9,259 bases of DNA, taken from positions 1 to 9,259 of the forward strand of contig JAGBXG010000070.1 of NCBI GenBank assembly GCA_017629415.1, read 5' to 3'. Position 1 is the first letter of the stretch, and each line of letters starts with the position of its first letter. The notes beneath the pieces are model-generated. The model was not told where the DNA came from. It made no database searches and worked only from the letters and a program-made list of their open reading frames with translations. The position numbers and the translations under genes were made by a program. Shown here one piece after another: positions 6,323 to 9,259 of this stretch. Source of the stretch: Pseudomonadota bacterium. Lineage in GTDB: Bacteria > Myxococcota > Bradymonadia > UBA4248.

Positions 6323-7288
6323 ATGATGAGATATATTGTTTTAGTTTGGTTTTCTTTTGTGATTTGTATGTTGGGATGTGCCACAGATGTCAATCCGATT
6401 GGGGGAAATGTGAATTTGTCCGTCAATATTGAGGATGCAGGGGATTGCTTAGATACGAGCCGCTGTGAATATCCTGTCGATAAAAAGCGTGATGTTTATA
6501 CTGTTGCTTTTGAGGGAAATACGGCAGAAAATGCAGGAAGTTTGGAAAAATATATTGCGACTTTTGACAAGGTTTGCCGTCAACATCAAAATGGCAGTTG
6601 GAATGGTGATATTGATTATATTCCGATTCAAACGCAACCGGGTACGCCGTTGTCCGTATCTGTGCAACGTACAAGTGATGGCGAAGCGAGTCCGATTGTC
6701 TGGCTGTTAGCGAAGAATGGCGGAGATTTGATATATGTCGAGCCTGCAGATTATGGTTATGCGTCTTTATCTTTTTTAGCGCCGGATGATTTGTTTTATA
6801 TTCGTGTTGAAGAAATGAACAATTTTGGTTTGAATTTTGATGAGAATTGTTCAAGGTATGTGAGTGGCGGAAAAAAATATAAATATCAAGTTCATGTAGA
6901 AAAAATTGATAAAGAACCGATATCTTTGGGATATTTATCAAATCATGCGTCATTTAATGGCCATATTTCAGAAGCTGGCAATGTGAATTATTATACATTT
7001 ACGGCAAATCCTGATGTCAGTTTTGAAATGATATTACATCATGCGGATAAGTCATCGCAGCCGACATTTTCTCAGATTGATAGAAATAAGAAGGGGGCAT
7101 CGTATGCAGGTGGTTATGCATGGATTCAGTATGGTGATGCGATGGATCCGGCATTTACTCGCGGTAAAGGCATGTTAGAGGCATCCAAGGCGGACTGCAG
7201 TTCAGAGTATTGTGAATACTGGTTTGTTGTCACGGATTACGATGGACATGCCGATTATGATTTTTCATTTGAGTTGAGAAAGAAATAA
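6323..7288 (+). CDS. Lipoprotein with PPC-like beta-sandwich domains, in operon with uvrA
   Basis: 321 residues. The N-terminus MMRYIVLVWFSFVICMLGC is a type II signal peptide with the lipid-attachment Cys at 19 (lipobox M-L-G-C, slightly atypical at -3). The following Ala suggests outer-membrane sorting. The mature part contains two stretches resembling bacterial pre-peptidase C-terminal (PPC) domains. One spans about 55-195; the clearer one spans about 212-318 (GHISEAGNVNYYTFTANPD...YWFVVTDYDGHADYDFSFEL, with the typical DxDxYxFT...Y-x-L-x-V layout). Six further cysteines (42, 48, 85, 176, 292, 297) could form disulfides. No protease or other catalytic domain is attached, which is unusual for PPC modules but common in lipoproteins of myxobacteria-like organisms. 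The 13-base gap to uvrA implies co-transcription. No functional link to repair is evident. The domain assignment is by pattern only. Confidence 0.8.
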   Translation: MMRYIVLVWFSFVICMLGCATDVNPIGGNVNLSVNIEDAGDCLDTSRCEYPVDKKRDVYTVAFEGNTAENAGSLEKYIATFDKVCRQHQNGSWNGDIDYIPIQTQPGTPLSVSVQRTSDGEASPIVWLLAKNGGDLIYVEPADYGYASLSFLAPDDLFYIRVEEMNNFGLNFDENCSRYVSGGKKYKYQVHVEKIDKEPISLGYLSNHASFNGHISEAGNVNYYTFTANPDVSFEMILHHADKSSQPTFSQIDRNKKGASYAGGYAWIQYGDAMDPAFTRGKGMLEASKADCSSEYCEYWFVVTDYDGHADYDFSFELRKK

Positions 7289-7296
7289 TTTTTATA

Positions 7297-7308
7297 GGGG
7301 CAAGCCCC
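7297..7308 (+). terminator. Small GC hairpin GGGG-CAAG-CCCC
   Basis: A 4-bp G-C stem lies 8 bases after the lipoprotein stop and is followed by TTT. It is short for a strong terminator, but it sits directly before the tandem hairpin array and may act with it. It resembles the GGGGC...GCCCC motif at 362-374. Confidence 0.35.
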
Positions 7309-7311
7309 TTT

Positions 7312-7443
7312 CGGCGCTATGCCTTTGGCATACGCGCCTTTTTTTTCGGCGCTATGCCTTTGGCATACGCGCCTTTTTTTTCGGCGCTATGCCTTTGGCA
7401 TACGCGCCTTTTTTTTCGGCGCTATGCCCTTGGCATACGCGCC
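7312..7443 (+). repeat. Four tandem 35-bp hairpin/T-tract units (terminator-like array)
   Basis: Units start at 7312, 7347, 7382 and 7417. Each has the arm GGCGCTATGCC, loop TTT and arm GGCATACGCGCC. Units 1-3 are identical and each is followed by T8; unit 4 has one base changed (loop CTT) and no T-run. The arms pair over 11 bp with one unpaired C in the right arm, beside CATA. GC stem plus T8 is the classic intrinsic-terminator layout on the + strand, repeated three times behind the uvrA-lipoprotein operon. On the - strand the T-tracts are A-tracts and precede the hairpins, so the array would not terminate the convergent gene. Near-identity implies recent tandem amplification. Confidence 0.9.
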
Positions 7444-7451
7444 GATGGTTT

Positions 7452-7516
7452 GCGGTGTACACAAAGTCACCCAAGACTTAGGCAAGTTTGTGACAAGGAT
7501 GCGGAGTGGGATACAG
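7452..7516 (-). repeat. Interspersed intergenic repeat, copy C (inverted, partial)
   Basis: The + strand here matches the reverse complement of copy A. GTGTACACAAAGTCACCCAAGACTTA lines up with the reverse complement of 509-536, and GCGGAGTGGGATACAG (7501-7516) differs by one base from the reverse complement of 477-492. It directly abuts the tandem hairpin array (9 bases away), on the side corresponding to the TTTGCATACGCCG end of copies A and B. It ends 14 bases before the stop codon of the convergent membrane-protein gene. Confidence 0.6.
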
Positions 7517-7530
7517 AACAGCTCTCAATG

Positions 7531-8220
7531 CTACTGCAATCCCTCTTTTGCCTCGCGAAGTTTTTCTTCAGCATCGGATCCTTTAACGCGAGGCGGCAGT
7601 CGGCCAAATAACCCTTTCAAGCGAAACCCCTGCTGCATATAAACACCATCCATCACCATGTATTGATTATCATCCAACTGTAATATTTGGCTTGCTGTCA
7701 TTCCGGGTATTATCGATGGCTGCTCGGTCACTGACACAATCATGTTGTAATCTAAAGACCTTTGCCGAAACTTGCGATAAAAAACAAAACCAGTTTGGTA
7801 AAAAATCGCACGATCTCTGCAATGCATGAAAGTCACCAAACCGATCAACGCCAGCGGAATGGATAAAGCAATTGCCAAACTGCGCACGCTGTACGCATCA
7901 GATGGAATAAAACTCAATGCGGCAATCATCGGCGACATCCAAAGCAAACCGCCGATAATCGCAGCTTTTGGATTTTCTCTTAAGACGACGACGGCTTTCC
8001 CATGTTCGGGGTGAGCATCAACATCTGCGGCATTTGTATCTGTTTCACCTAATATGCGGCGAACTCCTACTTTGCGTGGCCGGCAATCGGCAGGACCGTG
8101 CTTGCGCGCATGGAATCCACGCCAACGTCTCAGGAATTTGGGCAGTAACATGAATGCCATAAATACGAGACCAAGTAATCCAACACCTGGTCCAAAGATA
8201 CTTTCTAACGCTTCTTGCAT
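7531..8220 (-). CDS. Three-TM membrane protein with possible bacterial PH-like domain
   Basis: 229 residues, not recognised as a named family. Visible parts: hydrophobic segments at about 11-29 (VGLLGLVFMAFMLLPKF), 86-106 (AAIIGGLLWMSPMIAALSF) and 114-133 (SLAIALSIPLALIGLVTFM), then a soluble C-terminal region. A basic linker (31-55, RRWRGFHARKHG...) follows TM1. Residues 137-203 (RAIFYQTGFVFYRKFRQRSLDYNMIVSVTEQP...) have the strand-turn-strand look of bacterial PH (YdbS/YokE-like) domains, where a membrane-near beta barrel follows two TM helices. That is a pattern-based guess. The tail (216-229, DAEEKLREAKEGLQ) is a charged helix. The start ATG at 8220 has a weak upstream GAGAT. The gene converges on the uvrA operon and is separated from it by the hairpin array. 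Confidence 0.8.
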   Translation of the reverse strand: MQEALESIFGPGVGLLGLVFMAFMLLPKFLRRWRGFHARKHGPADCRPRKVGVRRILGETDTNAADVDAHPEHGKAVVVLRENPKAAIIGGLLWMSPMIAALSFIPSDAYSVRSLAIALSIPLALIGLVTFMHCRDRAIFYQTGFVFYRKFRQRSLDYNMIVSVTEQPSIIPGMTASQILQLDDNQYMVMDGVYMQQGFRLKGLFGRLPPRVKGSDAEEKLREAKEGLQ

Positions 8221-8234
8221 CTGATTATCTCATT

Positions 8235-8251
8235 TGTTTCATTTTGAAACA
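8235..8251. promoter_or_regulatory. Dyad TGTTTCA-TTT-TGAAACA (possible operator)
   Basis: A perfect 7-bp inverted repeat lies between a candidate promoter (8263-8291) and the start codon (8220) of the leftward membrane-protein gene. That is a typical place for a repressor site. As RNA it would be a weak AU-rich hairpin. Confidence 0.4.
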
Positions 8252-8262
8252 TTTTGCTTCAC

Positions 8263-8291
8263 ATTAAAATTTATCCAATACACAGACTCAA
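8263..8291 (-). promoter_or_regulatory. Candidate promoter for the membrane-protein gene
   Basis: Reading leftward, TTGAGT (8291-8286) and TTTAAT (8268-8263) are 17 bases apart, with 4/6 and 5/6 consensus matches. Transcription would start near 8256, giving a leader of about 36 bases that contains the TGTTTCA dyad. Confidence 0.4.
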
Positions 8292-8719
8292 TACATCGAT
8301 TATCGCGATATTTAAACCCATGTTTGACACATTTATCTCTGTCATGAAGCGGCGTACGGCATCACAAGTCTATTTCAGGATTGCAGAACCTGATATTCAG
8401 CTGCGAAATATGCCGTGAACTTCGCCTGAGAGAAATACAATAAACACAAATGGCTGTCAGGCAACACACGCATGCAAATGCTCATGGCATATGCAAAATT
8501 CCTTTTGTGTATACGTGATATTTTGGGGGCATTGTTTCAACTTTCGTCAAGGGGGTGAGTCTTTTGGAATTCAGACTTGATTAATGGTTTTGTGGGTTAG
8601 CTGGGGATTGAGTTTTGGTGTTTGGGGTGAGATTTGTTTTGGGATTTCATTCTGCAGTCTTTTGCGGGAAGGGCAGATTCTTGGTGTAAGTTTTGTTTTT
8701 TTGTTTTGTCTGATTCATG
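8292..8719. other. Non-coding spacer with a degenerate repeat fragment and a GT-rich strand
   Basis: No gene could be supported on either strand. At 8548-8570, TCAAGGGGGTGAGTCTTTTGGAAT resembles the CCAAGGGGCTGA...TTTGGAATT start of repeat copy A (383-408). GGGGATTGAGT (8602-8612) resembles GTGGGATTGAGT of A (420-431), so a decayed copy is possible. From about 8585 to 8710 the + strand is nearly free of C, built of G/T runs. Confidence 0.35.
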
Positions 8720-8725
8720 TATAAT
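8720..8725 (+). promoter_or_regulatory. TATAAT -10 box before the charged-protein gene
   Basis: This is a perfect -10 hexamer, 56 bases upstream of the ATG at 8782, with TG directly before it. No convincing -35 is seen at 16-18 bases upstream, where the sequence is a T-run. It would give a leader of about 50 bases ending in the GAGGTG ribosome binding site (8772-8777). Confidence 0.45.
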
Positions 8726-8781
8726 AATGTTGGACGAGTGTTTTGTGTGATTGACAGAAACTACCAACATTGAGGTGTGAC

Positions 8782-9259
8782 ATGGAACAAAAAACGAAGC
8801 ATCAGGATGAGATGGTGAATGCTCAGCAGGATATGCAGGGGCAGGAGCAGGTACAAAAGCAGGGTGCCGAGCAAGCTCAGGGTCACGAAGAAGCGCAGTC
8901 GCAGGAGCAAGGTATAAAGGCTAAGAAACGCGAAGGTGCTGGAGGTGCAGCCCAGCGTGGTGCTGTGGGTCAGGAGTTCCAAGCTGATCGTGCCAAGAAT
9001 GGTCCGGCTCGTGCTAAGGGCAATAGAAAGCCCAATAGTTCTAAGAAAATGCCAGCCAAACCGGAGACCGGTAAAGAAGTCAAAGCCAATCCCCAAAAGG
9101 ATAAAGCTGCTGTGGAGCAGTATGCTCAGTCAAAGGGGGATAAGACAGCTGCATCCGTCAAGGAAGGCAACGATGTTGATAAGGCTGAAGAGAAAAAAGA
9201 TAATAAAGCCGTTGCATTAAAAGACGACAAAGCTGCTGCGAAGAAAGACGACAAAGCTG
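8782..9259 (+). CDS. Low-complexity, highly charged protein, N-terminal part (runs off the right edge)
   Basis: 159 complete codons, open to the window edge. The start ATG has a good ribosome binding site (GAGGTG, 8772-8777) and an upstream TATAAT. Composition falls into three zones: Q/E-rich at 1-45 (QQDMQGQEQVQKQGAEQAQG); a basic G/K/R/P-rich zone at 46-105; and a Lys/Asp/Ala zone from 106 with recurring DKAA, DNKAVA, DDKAAA and DDKA. It has no Cys or Trp and only one Phe and one Tyr, no signal peptide and no membrane segment, so it is probably intrinsically disordered and cytoplasmic. No family is recognised. It could be the disordered head of a larger protein, or a K/A-rich nucleic-acid-binding or H1-like protein, although the many Asp/Glu residues argue against a simple histone-like role. 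Confidence 0.75.
   Translation, partial: MEQKTKHQDEMVNAQQDMQGQEQVQKQGAEQAQGHEEAQSQEQGIKAKKREGAGGAAQRGAVGQEFQADRAKNGPARAKGNRKPNSSKKMPAKPETGKEVKANPQKDKAAVEQYAQSKGDKTAASVKEGNDVDKAEEKKDNKAVALKDDKAAAKKDDKA

Noticed and set aside
7312..7443. CRISPR-like regular repeat with 35-bp period
   Set aside because: There are no unique spacers: each unit is hairpin plus T8 and the units follow directly. No cas genes are nearby.
7319..7642. Reading frames on the + strand through the hairpin array
   Set aside because: The unit length of 35 is not a multiple of 3, so the array cannot encode a peptide repeat. The frames continue into the convergent gene on the opposite strand.
8592..8643. Possible G-quadruplex (GGG/GGGG runs)
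   Set aside because: Loops between the G-runs are mostly longer than 7 bases, so a stable quadruplex is unlikely.

Overview
The window looks like a piece of a Gram-negative bacterial chromosome with moderate G+C. Two genes encode clear outer-membrane-type lipoproteins. There is a eukaryote-like Ser/Thr protein kinase, a full-length UvrA, and a WG-repeat protein. Long non-coding stretches are full of GC-rich hairpins. That mix is typical of Myxococcota/Bradymonadota-like (former Deltaproteobacteria) genomes, but this placement is an inference from gene style only. No rRNA, tRNA, CRISPR array, integrase or transposase gene is visible.

Layout, left to right. (1) The 5' part of a Ser/Thr kinase gene runs leftward off the window (start at 338). 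(2) A 678-base divergent intergenic region (339-1016) holds copy A of an interspersed repeat, a short direct repeat, a perfect 11-bp inverted repeat and two bulged hairpins. (3) A WG-repeat lipoprotein gene occupies 1017-2549 (+). (4) A 940-base gap follows (2550-3489). It starts with a frameshifted 5' remnant of an NAD(P)-binding epimerase/SDR gene, which is cut off where repeat copy B begins, and it continues with more hairpins. (5) uvrA (3490-6309, +) is followed after 13 bases by a second lipoprotein gene (6323-7288, +), almost certainly one operon. (6) The operon ends in a small hairpin and a striking array of four tandem 35-bp hairpin/T-tract units (7312-7443). These abut an inverted third copy of the repeat (C). 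(7) A three-TM membrane protein with a possible bacterial PH-like domain runs leftward (8220-7531), so the array sits between convergent genes. (8) After 561 non-coding bases with a good -10 box, a low-complexity, highly charged protein starts at 8782 and runs off the right edge.

How the parts relate. UvrA is the damage-recognition ATPase of nucleotide excision repair. The other proteins are surface or envelope proteins, a signalling kinase and one apparently disordered protein, with no evident shared pathway. The most unusual content is non-coding. Eight hairpins at three loci share the same irregularity, one unpaired base directly beside a TATG/CATA step. They occur near copies of a roughly 80-bp (or longer) repeat whose end carries the same TTTGCRTAYGCCG motif. 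This looks like a REP/MITE-like element family. One locus has been amplified into a tandem terminator-like array, and one copy lies exactly at the end of a truncated gene.
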